A stretch of 64,000 nucleotides of DNA, taken from Lewinellaceae bacterium (GTDB lineage: Bacteria; Bacteroidota; Bacteroidia; Chitinophagales; Saprospiraceae). A program made the position numbers and the translations under genes. This document shows, one piece after another, positions 28,601 through 36,703 of the stretch. The notes below the pieces were generated by a model. The model worked only from the letters and a program-made list of their open reading frames with translations. It searched no databases and was not told the origin of the DNA. The first letter of the stretch is position 1. Every line of letters begins with the position of its first letter. Where the stretch lies: assembly GCA_020636355.1 (NCBI GenBank), contig JACJYB010000008.1, positions 150,001 through 214,000 on the forward strand, given 5' to 3'.

Positions 28601-29094
28601 GTGGTCGCATTGATGTGGCGTCGTGGATTGGTCGGATTGGTGCCGGTGTTGTGATCGTATTGGGAGCGAAGCATCGGTATCGTAGCGGTACCCGTACCCA
28701 GTGGGTCGAAATACGGATCGCCGGTAGGGATGGTAACAACAAATGCCTCCGTCTCGTGATCCGGGCTTAACGTGATGTCGTGATCGATGAATTGACCCCA
28801 ACCCCACACAAATGCGCTCCGCCCCTGGGGATCGCCGATGATCCCGTTCTGTGCGAAGATCTGATTGCTTATGTAGCGGGGATTAGGCCGGTCTGCTCCG
28901 GAAGGCGTTGAAAAACCATCGCCATAGTCGGTCGGAGATTGGTACACTACCTGTGTAAACGTCGCACCCCAGAATTGATCCGGATGATTCAGCCAACCGT
29001 CGTAAGAGCGGTTGGTCTGAGCAATAAGCAACTGGCTTGCTAAAAGAAATAATACCGAAGCGGGGTGCAATAAACGGGTAAAATTTGGCCTCAT
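25615..29094 (-). CDS. secreted protein with two fused animal-type haem peroxidase domains and a T9SS tail
   Basis: About 1159 residues from ATG 29094, which opens a signal peptide (MRPNFTRLLHPASVLFLLAS to IAQ); the frame extends to 29226 without signal character. Two homologous modules follow, roughly residues 27-550 and 550-1060. Each has the peroxidase-cyclooxygenase core: GQFIDHDITLSP (distal His plus the Gln/Asp/Asp set; residues about 103 and 624), AGDVRANEN (catalytic Arg and haem-linking Glu) and a proximal His in RYGHTTI or RYGHSTI (about 328 and 848). The Met that forms the sulfonium link in myeloperoxidase is Asn here. Residues about 1070-1159 (VRIYPNPASDELHINLP onward) are a T9SS sorting domain, so the protein should reach the cell surface. 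A terminator follows. Substrate unknown. Confidence 0.92.
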   Translation of the reverse strand: MRPNFTRLLHPASVLFLLASQLLIAQTNRSYDGWLNHPDQFWGATFTQVVYQSPTDYGDGFSTPSGADRPNPRYISNQIFAQNGIIGDPQGRSAFVWGWGQFIDHDITLSPDHETEAFVVTIPTGDPYFDPLGTGTATIPMLRSQYDHNTGTNPTNPRRHINATTAFIDGSGVYGPDETRAKWLRTGSSGKLKMSSGGMLPYNTVDGEKDSPIDPLAPMMAMPFSYVKKYYVAGDVRANENPFLTSIHTLFVREHNRLCDKLAKDHPDWNDEKIYQKARKLVGGMIEAIVYEEWLPSMGISYPAYPGYQSSVNPGMMNEFVTAAFRYGHTTINGVLNRLDDFGHAIPDGPIALRNAFFNPDAIAAAMGIEPYLEGGVSVAQQHMDCKVIDDLRNFLFGPPGAGGMDLASLNINRGRDRGLLPYNRMRTYFGLPELTSFAQITSNSLVQAALAETYDNDINLIDPWVGMLAEDHMPGAMFGPTAMAIVQEQFLNLQVGDRFYYENDSNLTADEKAEIKGTRLADVIRRNTTLGFFPDEAFKTHIFEESLIRTIDGTQNNPYNPSWGATNTEVSVASGLHFTDGIQLPSGEDRPNPRLISNEIFAQEGHINDKLELSAYAWGFGQFIDHDITLSPDQEAERMDIAIPAYDAYFDPQGTGTQTMPMLRSAFMAGTGTSKANPRMYFNGITAFIDGSAVYGSDAKRAAWLRTFSEGKLKMSAGEMLPYNTITGEAGDAIDPEAPAMAMPFPNVDHYYIAGDVRANENGFLTSIHTLFVREHNRQCDQLKIQHPDWTDEQLYQHARKIVGGLIESIVYEEWLPTLGIDLPAYQGFQADVNPAIMNVFSTAAYRYGHSTIGPEFVMMDNSGNYMEPSGLQLRSMFFNPGIMGDMGDVAPLLAGMTTVHAQDFDCHVIDDLRNFLFGPPGAGGLDLVSLNLNRGRDRGLADFNTIRQEFGLSKLSSFSQLSSDPVLNQHFAFVYQDINKIDLWAGMLAEDHMPGALFGPTAMNIIKRQFTDIRDGDRFYFEVDPVLSTREKADIKATRMADIIRRNTGITFISDHVFKVEEASTSVATTRTSLDVRIYPNPASDELHINLPAETPIHDGAMLQIADQTGIVHALVPVGYHPDGRLQLDISRLPSQRVYVLTLINDQDVGSALFLKQ

Positions 29095-29459
29095 AGTCCA
29101 CTGAATTAAATGTAATTTCTTGAAGAGGTACGGATAGATTGCCGGAGGTAGCGGGGAGCAATTGGCACTCCTTCGAATACTGGCAACGAAAAAATAGAAT
29201 GATTCCTGGCTATTTCTGACGATCAAAAATGCCGCGTAAACGATATTAGTGGTACGTATTCAAATGTCCAGATTGCTTTCCGCTACACTCAGGTTGTCTT
29301 TCAAAATCCGTTCTACCTTCAATTCAATAGCCAATATTAGCTTTATCGGTTGAGCCGGAATATGTTCTACAACATAGCCAAGGATGCTTTTAATCACATT
29401 CCAAATATTTGTTATGTTTTATAAACTGAATTATAATAACTTATAAGGAAATAACGCAA

Positions 29460-30185
29460 TTACTGCAGCGCGCTGGACCTCCGCAGCTCATCCAGGTTAA
29501 GATACCGGATGACGCCATCCTCCAAGGAGATTAACCCGGACTTGGAAAACTCGGAGAGGGTCCGGATCGCATTGGCTACATTCATCTCCGATAAAGCTGC
29601 AAAATCACTTCGCTTCAGATGCAGCCGGACGACATGATCCTGGTTAGCGCCGTCAAATAAATCGTACAAATACAGCAATGTATCGGCCATCCTTCCCCGC
29701 ATGTGTTTACTCTGCAGATTGGTAGAGCGCTCAATGGATTGGGCGAATTGCCGGCTGATGGCTTGTAACGTTTTGATGGCGATGGCCGGATGGCGCTGCA
29801 GCATTTCCAGAAAGTAAGTTCGTGGGATGAAACACACCAGACAAGGCTCCAGGGCAACGCAGGAAAAAGAATAAGGCTGATCACCCATGAAGTCGTAAAA
29901 TCCTAAAAAGTCCACCGCTTTGTTCAATGAAAAAATGTGCTCGTCGCCATTGGCGCTCACACGCACATTTTTGACCTTTCCCGAAGAAAGAGCGAATAAA
30001 CCCAGCGGCCAACTACCTTGTCTGAAAAGGTATTCGTCCCGGGAAAACGATATGCATTTTTTCTGTTGGTTGAGCAAAATGACCTCTTCCCTGGGCATAG
30101 AGGCAAATAGTGACAAGGTTCTGCTGTAGCAGGTCAGACAATTCGCTTCGAAAGTTGGATTGGTCATTTTCAAAGATGCTCCCAT
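29460..30185 (-). CDS. Crp/Fnr-family transcriptional regulator
   Basis: A 241-residue regulator; a second Met at 30167 (MTNPTFEANC) may be the true start. The N-terminus has CLTC, then a cyclic-nucleotide-binding fold (ISFSRDEYLFRQGSWPLGLF, SGKVKNVRVSANGDEHIF) and a C-terminal winged helix with LKRSDFAALSEMNVANAIRTLSEF as the recognition region. The two N-terminal cysteines are too few for a standard Fnr [4Fe-4S] site. In Bacteroidota such proteins often respond to redox or nitric oxide. It is followed by the peroxidase gene on the same strand after a gap of about 365 bases, so control of that gene is possible but only a guess. Confidence 0.88.
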   Translation of the reverse strand: MGASLKMTNPTFEANCLTCYSRTLSLFASMPREEVILLNQQKKCISFSRDEYLFRQGSWPLGLFALSSGKVKNVRVSANGDEHIFSLNKAVDFLGFYDFMGDQPYSFSCVALEPCLVCFIPRTYFLEMLQRHPAIAIKTLQAISRQFAQSIERSTNLQSKHMRGRMADTLLYLYDLFDGANQDHVVRLHLKRSDFAALSEMNVANAIRTLSEFSKSGLISLEDGVIRYLNLDELRRSSALQ

Positions 30186-30213
30186 CGTACATTCCTATCC
30201 GGCAATGAGTGGT

Positions 30214-30221
30214 CAAAACTA
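30214..30221 (-). promoter_or_regulatory. -7 promoter element for the Crp/Fnr gene
   Basis: The minus strand reads TAGTTTTG, an exact TAnnTTTG match, 28 bases upstream of the longer possible start. No clear -33 element is seen. Confidence 0.45.
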
Positions 30222-30332
30222 CATGCATTAAAACAATAAGCCCGATTTAAGGCAATGACCTTCATCATTCCAGGCTACCGAACATCCGAGCAAGCCATTT
30301 TCACTCCAATCAAAACGGATCTGTCCATCTGG

Positions 30333-31187
30333 CTATTCACCGCCAATCATGACTTTAAGATAACCCGGGGTAAACAGATCGGGCATCAAGGTTGTCGATC
30401 CCGGCACCACCGCATACCCGGAGAAGTCGGACACACCAGCCTCCTGCAAAACTTCGGTATCGATCAGAAAACGTCCGGTATAATTTTTTGCGGGTTGCTG
30501 CAGGATCCAGGCTGCCGCATCAGCTACGATTTCCGGTTTGCGGGACACCTGCATCATGGACTCACCTCCCAACAAATTGAGAACAGCAGCGGTGGCTATG
30601 GTTGTTTCAGGCCACAACGTATTGCAGGCTATCCCGTATTCAGCATATTCTCCGGCCAGGCCTAACATGCACAGGCTCATAGAAAACTTGGAGATGGTAT
30701 AAGCAACATGCGGTGCAAAAAAGGCGGGATTGAGATCCAACGGCGGCGACAGCGTCAGGATGTGCGGATTGGCACGCTTCTTAAGGTGGGGCAGGCAGGT
30801 TTTCGATACCAGAAAGGTTCCCCGATAATTGATCTGATGCATGAGATCAAAACGCTTCATCTCGGTGTGCTCACTTGGGGTAAGCTGGATGGCGCTGGCA
30901 TTGTTGATGACGATATCGATACCACCAAACTGTTCGACGGCCTGGTCTACGGCTGCCTGAACTTCCGCTTCTTCACGTACGTCAACCTTGACGGCCAGAG
31001 CTTGTCCCCCGGCAGCACGAATGTCTTCGGCGGCGGTATAGATGGTTCCTTCCAGTTTGGGATGAGGTTCTGTCGTTTTAGCAGCGATGACGATATTGGC
31101 ACCCAGGGATGCCAGCTTTAAAGCGATGGCTTTTCCAATACCCCGTGAAGCTCCGGTAATAAAAGCAGTTTTATCTTTAAATGTCAT
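30333..31187 (-). CDS. short-chain dehydrogenase, HSDL2-like
   Basis: A 284-residue NAD(P)-dependent SDR. The nucleotide-binding motif is AFITGASRGIGKAIALKLAS; NNASAI is the structural motif; the catalytic set is Ser in LTLSPPLDLNP, then YTISKFSMSLC (YxxxK). The segments TIYTAAEDIRAAGGQALAVK and HILTLSPPLDLNPAFF resemble the SDR part of hydroxysteroid dehydrogenase-like protein 2, without its SCP2 domain. The substrate is probably a lipid-derived hydroxy or keto compound, but this is inferred. It is transcribed divergently from the SRPBCC gene. Confidence 0.88.
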   Translation of the reverse strand: MTFKDKTAFITGASRGIGKAIALKLASLGANIVIAAKTTEPHPKLEGTIYTAAEDIRAAGGQALAVKVDVREEAEVQAAVDQAVEQFGGIDIVINNASAIQLTPSEHTEMKRFDLMHQINYRGTFLVSKTCLPHLKKRANPHILTLSPPLDLNPAFFAPHVAYTISKFSMSLCMLGLAGEYAEYGIACNTLWPETTIATAAVLNLLGGESMMQVSRKPEIVADAAAWILQQPAKNYTGRFLIDTEVLQEAGVSDFSGYAVVPGSTTLMPDLFTPGYLKVMIGGE

Positions 31188-31338
31188 GAAACACTTGTTT
31201 GACCTGAAGTTAAAAAAAGTTTGGAAGTTTACCGGTCAAGATCGGTTCTGCTTCGGCATCAAATAAAATGCTAACTGTTGCCCTTCTTTGTACGTATATT
31301 ATAGGGTAGCTGGCTCTTAAACCCCGAAAATCTTTACC

Positions 31339-31770
31339 ATGGCTGGTATTTACCATAATTTTCCAATCCATGCTTTCATAAACAGCGTGTTTGAAACCAT
31401 CACAACTCCCAAAGGACTGGATCTTTGGTGGACAAAATCTTCAGCCGGGAAAAGTGGTGCCGGAGAATTGTTCCAATTCGATTTTGGCCCGGACTATCAA
31501 TGGACGGCCATCCTATCTGAATACATTCCACATGAAGCGGTTGAATGGACCTTGCAAGAGGCAGATCAGGATTGGGCCGGGACTAAAGTGGGATTTCATT
31601 TGAAACAAAATAATCAGGTCACGGATGTTCAGTTTTACCATGTCGGGTGGAAATCCGAAAATGAACATTTTCGCATTTCTAATTATTGCTGGGCTATGTA
31701 TTTGAGAATATTAAAACGGTATCTTGAATTCGATGAATATGTGCCTTATGAGGAACGGCTAAATGCCTAA
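31339..31770 (+). CDS. SRPBCC (AHSA1-like) domain protein
   Basis: A 143-residue single-domain protein of the START/AHSA1 fold. The pattern FPIHAFINSVFETITTPKGL followed by DLWWTKSS, FQFDFGPDYQWTAILSEYIP and a final C-terminal helix (YCWAMYLRILKRYLEF) is typical: a beta-sheet with a long helix covering a hydrophobic pocket. It is probably cytosolic, binding a small hydrophobic ligand or acting as a co-chaperone-like protein. It is the first of three small plus-strand genes with gaps of 15 and 3 bases, likely one operon. Confidence 0.82.
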   Translation: MAGIYHNFPIHAFINSVFETITTPKGLDLWWTKSSAGKSGAGELFQFDFGPDYQWTAILSEYIPHEAVEWTLQEADQDWAGTKVGFHLKQNNQVTDVQFYHVGWKSENEHFRISNYCWAMYLRILKRYLEFDEYVPYEERLNA

Positions 31771-31785
31771 ATAATAGATCGTAGT

Positions 31786-31974
31786 ATGGCTGACAATCAA
31801 TTGAAGGACGGAGATTTTTGCCGGGTAATCGCGGGAACCCACCAAGGAAAAACAGGTTATGTCCATGCTATTAACACCAGCAAGACCGGACACATCACGA
31901 TTACCGTTTTACAGAAAAACGGGGACCGGTTTAAGACCCTGGGGAGAAACGTAGCTGTCATCAAAGAAGAATAA
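31786..31974 (+). CDS. small KOW-motif protein
   Basis: A 62-residue protein made of almost nothing but a KOW motif: LKDGDFCRVIAGTHQGKTGYV followed by short beta strands. KOW motifs occur in NusG and ribosomal protein L24 and bind RNA or protein. The gene is real by its tight packing: 15 bases after the SRPBCC stop and 3 bases before the next start. It lacks the partner domains of NusG or L24. Function unknown. Confidence 0.75.
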   Translation: MADNQLKDGDFCRVIAGTHQGKTGYVHAINTSKTGHITITVLQKNGDRFKTLGRNVAVIKEE

Positions 31975-31977
31975 AAT

Positions 31978-32340
31978 ATGTCCATCATTAACATCGCACA
32001 ATCCTTTTTACAACTAGCCGGGCTCGGAAAAGTGCAAGAGGCTTTTGACCAATATGTCTCACCTGAGTTTATCCACCACAATCAATATTTTAAAGGGGGC
32101 CGTGAAGCTTTATTTATTGCTATGGAAGAAGCGCACCGAAGCAGCCCGAATAAATCTATTGAGATCAAATATGCCTACCGGGACGATGATACAGTGATAA
32201 CGCACTCATTGGTTAAAAAACAGGATATGGACATCGCTGTCGTCCATATATTTCGTTTTGCCGGAAATAAGATTGTGGAGCTTTGGGATTTAGGCCAGGT
32301 AATTGACCCGCATTCACCCAATGAAAATGGCCTGTTCTGA
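31978..32340 (+). CDS. SnoaL/NTF2-like protein
   Basis: A 120-residue cone-shaped alpha+beta protein. The features FDQYVSPEFIHHNQYFKGGREA, VHIFRFAGNKIVELWDLGQ and the final DPHSPNENGLF tail match SnoaL-like polyketide-cyclase-fold proteins of unknown substrate, in which the two His residues and the Trp/Asp line the pocket. It starts three bases after the KOW gene and closes the small operon. A catalytic role cannot be assigned. Confidence 0.82.
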   Translation: MSIINIAQSFLQLAGLGKVQEAFDQYVSPEFIHHNQYFKGGREALFIAMEEAHRSSPNKSIEIKYAYRDDDTVITHSLVKKQDMDIAVVHIFRFAGNKIVELWDLGQVIDPHSPNENGLF

Positions 32341-32478
32341 ATGGTCCCGCCTAATTAAATTTCAATAATATTCATTCCTGGGAAATAATATCTCAGGTCG
32401 CTCCCGGCTACGGACCTTTGTCGTAATTCACCCTTTAAAATGGCGAATTTACTACGCCTGCTGCATGCTGTTTTGGCC

Positions 32479-32486
32479 TACATTTG
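32479..32486 (+). promoter_or_regulatory. -7 promoter element for the DoxX-like gene
   Basis: TACATTTG matches TAnnTTTG exactly and lies 24 bases before the ATG at 32510. It lies inside a longer possible frame that starts at 32465, which argues for the later start. Confidence 0.45.
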
Positions 32487-32509
32487 AAGTCAATTCCAAA
32501 TTTGTCTTT

Positions 32510-32884
32510 ATGACTGCTGCAAAAAAATACACCATCCTCTTTTGGGTAACCACCGGGATTATCTTCATCATGGAAGGAGTGATTCCTGCGCTCACCTCTC
32601 AAACGGAACTCGCCAAAGAAGGGATCCATCACCTGGGTTATCCACTCTATTTTGGCAATGCCCTGGTGGTTTTTAAGGTGCTAGGGGCCCTGGTTCTGAT
32701 CATCCCTTCCATACCGAAGCGCATCAAAGAGTGGGCATACGCCGGATTTTTCTTTGACTTTATCTTTGCCAGTATCAGTCACTTTGCCGTTGATGGCATG
32801 GATTTCCAATCCGTATTTCCGTTGTTCTTTCTGGCATTTTTAATGGTATCGTATTATTCCTACCACCAATTAAATAGGGTATAA
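32510..32884 (+). CDS. DoxX-like small membrane protein
   Basis: About 124 residues from ATG 32510 (MTAAKKYTILFW). Four hydrophobic segments are visible (ILFWVTTGIIFIMEGVIPAL, ALVVFKVLGALVLIIPSIP, WAYAGFFFDFIFASISHFAV and VFPLFFLAFLMVSYYSY), the layout of the DoxX family. An upstream ATG at 32465 is in frame, but a -7 promoter box lies after it. Family members are inner-membrane proteins of mostly unknown function. It is separated from the SnoaL-like gene by about 170 bases. Confidence 0.78.
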   Translation: MTAAKKYTILFWVTTGIIFIMEGVIPALTSQTELAKEGIHHLGYPLYFGNALVVFKVLGALVLIIPSIPKRIKEWAYAGFFFDFIFASISHFAVDGMDFQSVFPLFFLAFLMVSYYSYHQLNRV

Positions 32885-33014
32885 CGCTAAATTTTTGTGG
32901 ATTTTGTGTGATTCTGGCTGGTAAATTGAATAGGAAGAAGAGGGTATGGATCTTGGAACTGGGTTGCGCCATTTCCGGATGATTAATTCAATTTTAAAAT
33001 CGAGTGTAATTCTT

Positions 33015-33668
33015 TTATCGCTCTAACTTAAAACTGATCGGCAAATTGTATTGCACCCGCACAGGAATTCCACGTTGTTTTCCTGGTATCCAGCGAATAT
33101 CAAGTACATTCATCAAATCGACCAGGCGCAATGCTTCTTCGCCACAACCATTACCAATGTCCCTAACAAGTTCTAAATCGGTCAGTGTACCATTTTTTTC
33201 TACAACAAACCGGACCAACACCCACCCTTGAATACTTTGATATCGGGCATCTTCCGGATATTCTAAATTAAGGTTAATAAATTCCAAAAAGAGTTCCTTG
33301 GCACATTTTTCTTTTTCTTTAGCGCTTTCTGCTAAGTCCTCACAGCCCGGGAATCTCGGATTTTCTTCCACTACTTTGAATATTTCTTCATCCAAAGCAG
33401 ATGAAAATGACGCACTGTTTCTTAGATAATACTCAACTACTATAGGGTAGTTATATCTTGCTTGAGCCTCTTCGGAAGCTAATACGTATTTCGTCTCAAT
33501 AACGAATTTATTTACGATGTCGCCAGGATTGACCTATTGACTTGCCCCATCCGACTGGACCAGATAATACAAAGTATCCGGAGTGGGTTCCTGAGCTGAC
33601 AAAGCATCCGTAAAAAGAAATAGGGAGTACAGCAATACAAGGGGGTTAAGCAGCAAATTGTATCGCAT
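33015..33668 (-). pseudogene. TonB-C-domain protein interrupted by an in-frame TAG
   Basis: From ATG at 33668 the frame gives a signal peptide (MRYNLLLNPLVLLYSLFLFT to LSAQ) and continues to codon 45, which is TAG (33534-33536). The same frame then runs open to 33015 and encodes a segment like the plug-type motif of the neighbouring M56 protein (KYVLASEEAQARYNYPIVVE), then a TonB-C-like domain (EEIFKVVEENPRFPGCEDL to PISFKLER). This second part is very similar to the repeats in the M56 protein upstream, so it is a paralogue of that module. One base change would restore a full 217-codon gene. It may be a recent pseudogene, a read-through case or a sequence error. A TTG at 33395 could give a signal-less fragment, which seems unlikely to work. 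Confidence 0.7.
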
Positions 33669-33716
33669 GGGCGTGTGAATTCTAGTGATCGCTAAAGTAC
33701 ACTTATTATCCCGACC

Positions 33717-33755
33717 AAAAAAGAACGCCAGTCCCGGAAGTTCCAGGACTGGCGT
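33717..33755 (-). terminator. Rho-independent terminator of the TPR-BlaI-M56 operon
   Basis: On the minus strand a perfect 10-bp stem ACGCCAGTCC/GGACTGGCGT with an 11-base loop is followed by TCTTTTTT, about 30 bases past the M56 stop. Confidence 0.9.
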
Positions 33756-33782
33756 ATCTGAAAATCTGGTCGTATTATTTAC

Positions 33783-36677
33783 TCATTGAAGAACGATCTG
33801 TCTGCTGAACGTCTGCCCATCCTGGGTGACAGCCAGAATAAGAACGCCGGGAGCCGTCTTATCCTTAAGACTGATGGATTCGTTAAAACGCCCATTGAAT
33901 GCTGGGATGTTCCTGGACCAGATGACCTTCAGATCCAGGTTATACAGGACCACATCTACCGGCCTGGCAGGTGCCGTGAAGCCGATCTCCACCCGGTCAT
34001 TGGTTGGGTTCGGATAGGCTTTAAAATCCGTCAAATCCAGATTGTTGACCGTAGGCTCCGATTTTACATTGTCGGACAGCTTAAACCGGACCGGCATGTT
34101 GTAAATCACCGCCACATCCTTCCCGCGCTGTTTGCCGGGAATCCACCGAATTCCATCTTTTTGCATGTCTTGAAATACGGCTAACGCTGCTTCACCACAA
34201 CCCCCTTCCAGATCACGCACGATCTCCAGGTCGGTCATCGAACCGTCTTTTTCAATCACAAAACGCACCACAGCCATCCCTTCGATACCGCTTTTGCGGG
34301 CTGCTTCCGGGTATTTTACATGCCCGGCCACATAATTCATCAGCGTTTCTTTGGAACAATTATCGCGCTCCTCGGTACTGGTCATTTCCTCGCATCCCGG
34401 AAACCGGGGATTCTCTTCGACCACTTTAAAGATCTCGCGAGCACGATCCTTGGTTTGTTGCTGCACCACCACATTGGCCTTCAGGAAGATTTCGATCACG
34501 GATTCCTTATTGTATTTCGATTGTGCTTTTTCCCCTTTGATTACATTAACGCTTTCAATCTGGTCAGGGGTGTAGGGCAATTGATCTGACGTCTTCTGAT
34601 TAAATTTACCAACAACTTGCTCCTCTTTATAAACAACCATCAAATAATCCGACGCTTTGTCCATTCCTTTAATTTCAATATTGGACTGAGGTTGTTCTTG
34701 AGAATCCCCTTTCTGTGCATAGCCTACTACGACAAAATCGGCGGATGCTTTCGAAGGTGCTGAAGGCAAAGTCCTGTTATTAACTTTACTTGTTTCCAGC
34801 TTGTATTCAATGGTGAAAGACTGGCGGACATTCAGGGGCTTGCCTTCCAGCAAACCTGGCTGCCAGGGGCCTACGCCCTCCACGACTTTCTTCACATCTT
34901 CCTGGATGGAGGCCGGGATTTGATCCCCTCCCAATTTTTCAAAATGGGCTTTACCATCTACCCCGACGTAATAGGTGACATGCACTACTCCACTCCATTC
35001 TGCAGCCCGCGCATCTTTTGGATAGGTGATGGTCTGATATATTTTCTCCATCAGCTGGGCTTTGGTACATTCAGACGGCTCCCCTCCGGATTCTGTACAC
35101 TTAGCCAGTAATGGCGGACGATCCAGTTGACTCCCTTTATAAATTTCCTCCACCTGAGGCGAGGCCTCGGTCTGATCCGTCAATTTAAACCGGATGGGCA
35201 ATTTGTATTCTACCCGGACCGGAGCACCGCGTTGTTTGCCGGCATCCCATCGCAATCCATCGTCATTCATTTTTTGCACGATCCGCAGACCTTCTTCGCC
35301 GGTGCCTCCACCGACGTCGCGAATCGTTTCTATGTGGGACAAACTTCCGTCCTTTTCAACGACAAACTGAACAACAACCATCCCCTGGATACCTGCATCC
35401 CGGGCTGCCTGAGGATAGCGGATGTTCTGATAGATGTACTGCAACAGCTTCTGTTTGCCACAGTTTTCACGTTCCTCAGGACTGCCTTCAGTGCACCCGG
35501 GAAACCGTGGATTATCTTCGACTACTTTAAATACTTCTTCTACAGCTGGCCTCGGCAGATTGGGTTCTTTGAAATTTGTTTTCAGGTAGATCTCAACGAC
35601 TCCGTTGGCACCGTCTGTTCCAAATTTGCTGGTGGCTTGTTCCCCTTTGAAGACATTGATCTTTTCAATGGCCTGTGGGTCTAGTTTTTTGTCTTCGATC
35701 GAACGGGTACGGATTTCCTCGCCGGAACGGTAATGGATCAGGTAGAGTGGTGCCACCGAATCCTGAGTCAGCAACAGGCCGGCCTGCAGCCCGGTGTCTT
35801 TGTTTTGAGGTCCGGATTTCGCCGCTACCAAAAGGGCTATCAGCAGCAAGGCCGGTAAGACGTAAAGCAGCTTAAACCGGGCCGCCCAGCCGGAAGGTTT
35901 GCGTATCATCATGGTTATACGATTTTTTAATTGTGAATTAATGAAATGATTCGCCAGGGCAACCTGAAGTCCGGACGTGGATTGCCTCAGCAGGGTATGG
36001 CCATAAATTTTTACATGGGTCGTTTGTAGCACCGAACGGTCAGCCAGGTATTCATGCAGGGTGCGGATGCTGCGCCGGTAGAGATAAATCAGCGGACTAC
36101 ACCAAAGAAACACCTGCAATATTTCCAGAATCAGGACATCCAGACTGTGCCGGTCGTGCACATGAGATAGTTCGTGTTTGAGAATAAAATCACGGTCTAT
36201 GCGCAGATGTTCAGCCTCCCTGGGCCAAAACACCCAGTGAAAGAATGAAAATGGCAAATGGGCTTTGGGCATTTCGATCAGCGTGTAATCCCGGTATCTT
36301 GTTTTGTCTCCCCGCCGGTACATCTGCAGGATCTGAGCCAGGCCATAGACCAGGCGGCTGGCAAATACAGCCACGCCAAGCCAATAAATTAGTAACAGGA
36401 TGTCCTGCCAATGCCAGACCGGGTTTTGATCCGCAGTAATGACCTTAAAATAAGCCGGCACCTGGGTTACCGGTCCCAGTAGTTCCATCCCCGCCACGAA
36501 CACCGGATCCTGGCTGGTCCAGGACAAGGAAAATACGGGCAAGACCAGTCCACCGAATAACGCCGTGAGCAGGTAATAGCGGTTGAACCGGAAAAAGGTC
36601 TCCTTTCTCAGAAAAAGGAAATACACCAGGTAGAATACCGACCAGTAGAGGGACACTTCGAGTATAAATGCGAGCAT
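33783..36677 (-). CDS. M56 metallopeptidase with three TonB-C-like repeats and a T9SS-like tail
   Basis: A 964-residue protein. Residues 1-310 hold membrane helices and the M56 zinc site HELSH (about 167) with HEYLAD downstream. After a last helix (LLYVLPALLLIALLVAA), the exported part has a plug-like motif (KINVFKGEQATSKFGTDGAN), TonB-C-like repeat A (about 385-500), diverged repeat B (about 510-620), a second plug-like motif and repeat C (about 750-870). Repeats A and C share KVVE-NPRFPGC and a second Cys about 13-15 residues on, perhaps a disulfide. The end (KAYPNPTNDRVEIGF to TFSRQIVLQ) reads like a T9SS sorting domain, odd for an inner-membrane protein. There is no penicillin-binding domain. 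It is the third gene of the operon after a BlaI-type repressor, with a terminator behind it. Confidence 0.85.
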   Translation of the reverse strand: MLAFILEVSLYWSVFYLVYFLFLRKETFFRFNRYYLLTALFGGLVLPVFSLSWTSQDPVFVAGMELLGPVTQVPAYFKVITADQNPVWHWQDILLLIYWLGVAVFASRLVYGLAQILQMYRRGDKTRYRDYTLIEMPKAHLPFSFFHWVFWPREAEHLRIDRDFILKHELSHVHDRHSLDVLILEILQVFLWCSPLIYLYRRSIRTLHEYLADRSVLQTTHVKIYGHTLLRQSTSGLQVALANHFINSQLKNRITMMIRKPSGWAARFKLLYVLPALLLIALLVAAKSGPQNKDTGLQAGLLLTQDSVAPLYLIHYRSGEEIRTRSIEDKKLDPQAIEKINVFKGEQATSKFGTDGANGVVEIYLKTNFKEPNLPRPAVEEVFKVVEDNPRFPGCTEGSPEERENCGKQKLLQYIYQNIRYPQAARDAGIQGMVVVQFVVEKDGSLSHIETIRDVGGGTGEEGLRIVQKMNDDGLRWDAGKQRGAPVRVEYKLPIRFKLTDQTEASPQVEEIYKGSQLDRPPLLAKCTESGGEPSECTKAQLMEKIYQTITYPKDARAAEWSGVVHVTYYVGVDGKAHFEKLGGDQIPASIQEDVKKVVEGVGPWQPGLLEGKPLNVRQSFTIEYKLETSKVNNRTLPSAPSKASADFVVVGYAQKGDSQEQPQSNIEIKGMDKASDYLMVVYKEEQVVGKFNQKTSDQLPYTPDQIESVNVIKGEKAQSKYNKESVIEIFLKANVVVQQQTKDRAREIFKVVEENPRFPGCEEMTSTEERDNCSKETLMNYVAGHVKYPEAARKSGIEGMAVVRFVIEKDGSMTDLEIVRDLEGGCGEAALAVFQDMQKDGIRWIPGKQRGKDVAVIYNMPVRFKLSDNVKSEPTVNNLDLTDFKAYPNPTNDRVEIGFTAPARPVDVVLYNLDLKVIWSRNIPAFNGRFNESISLKDKTAPGVLILAVTQDGQTFSRQIVLQ

Positions 36678-36703
36678 GTGATGTCCAGTTTAAGTGGCGT
36701 TGA

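Noticed and set aside
33015..33395. A separate short gene starting at TTG 33395
   Set aside because: It would lack a signal peptide although its domain is normally exported, and the frame continues upstream to a signal peptide past one TAG.
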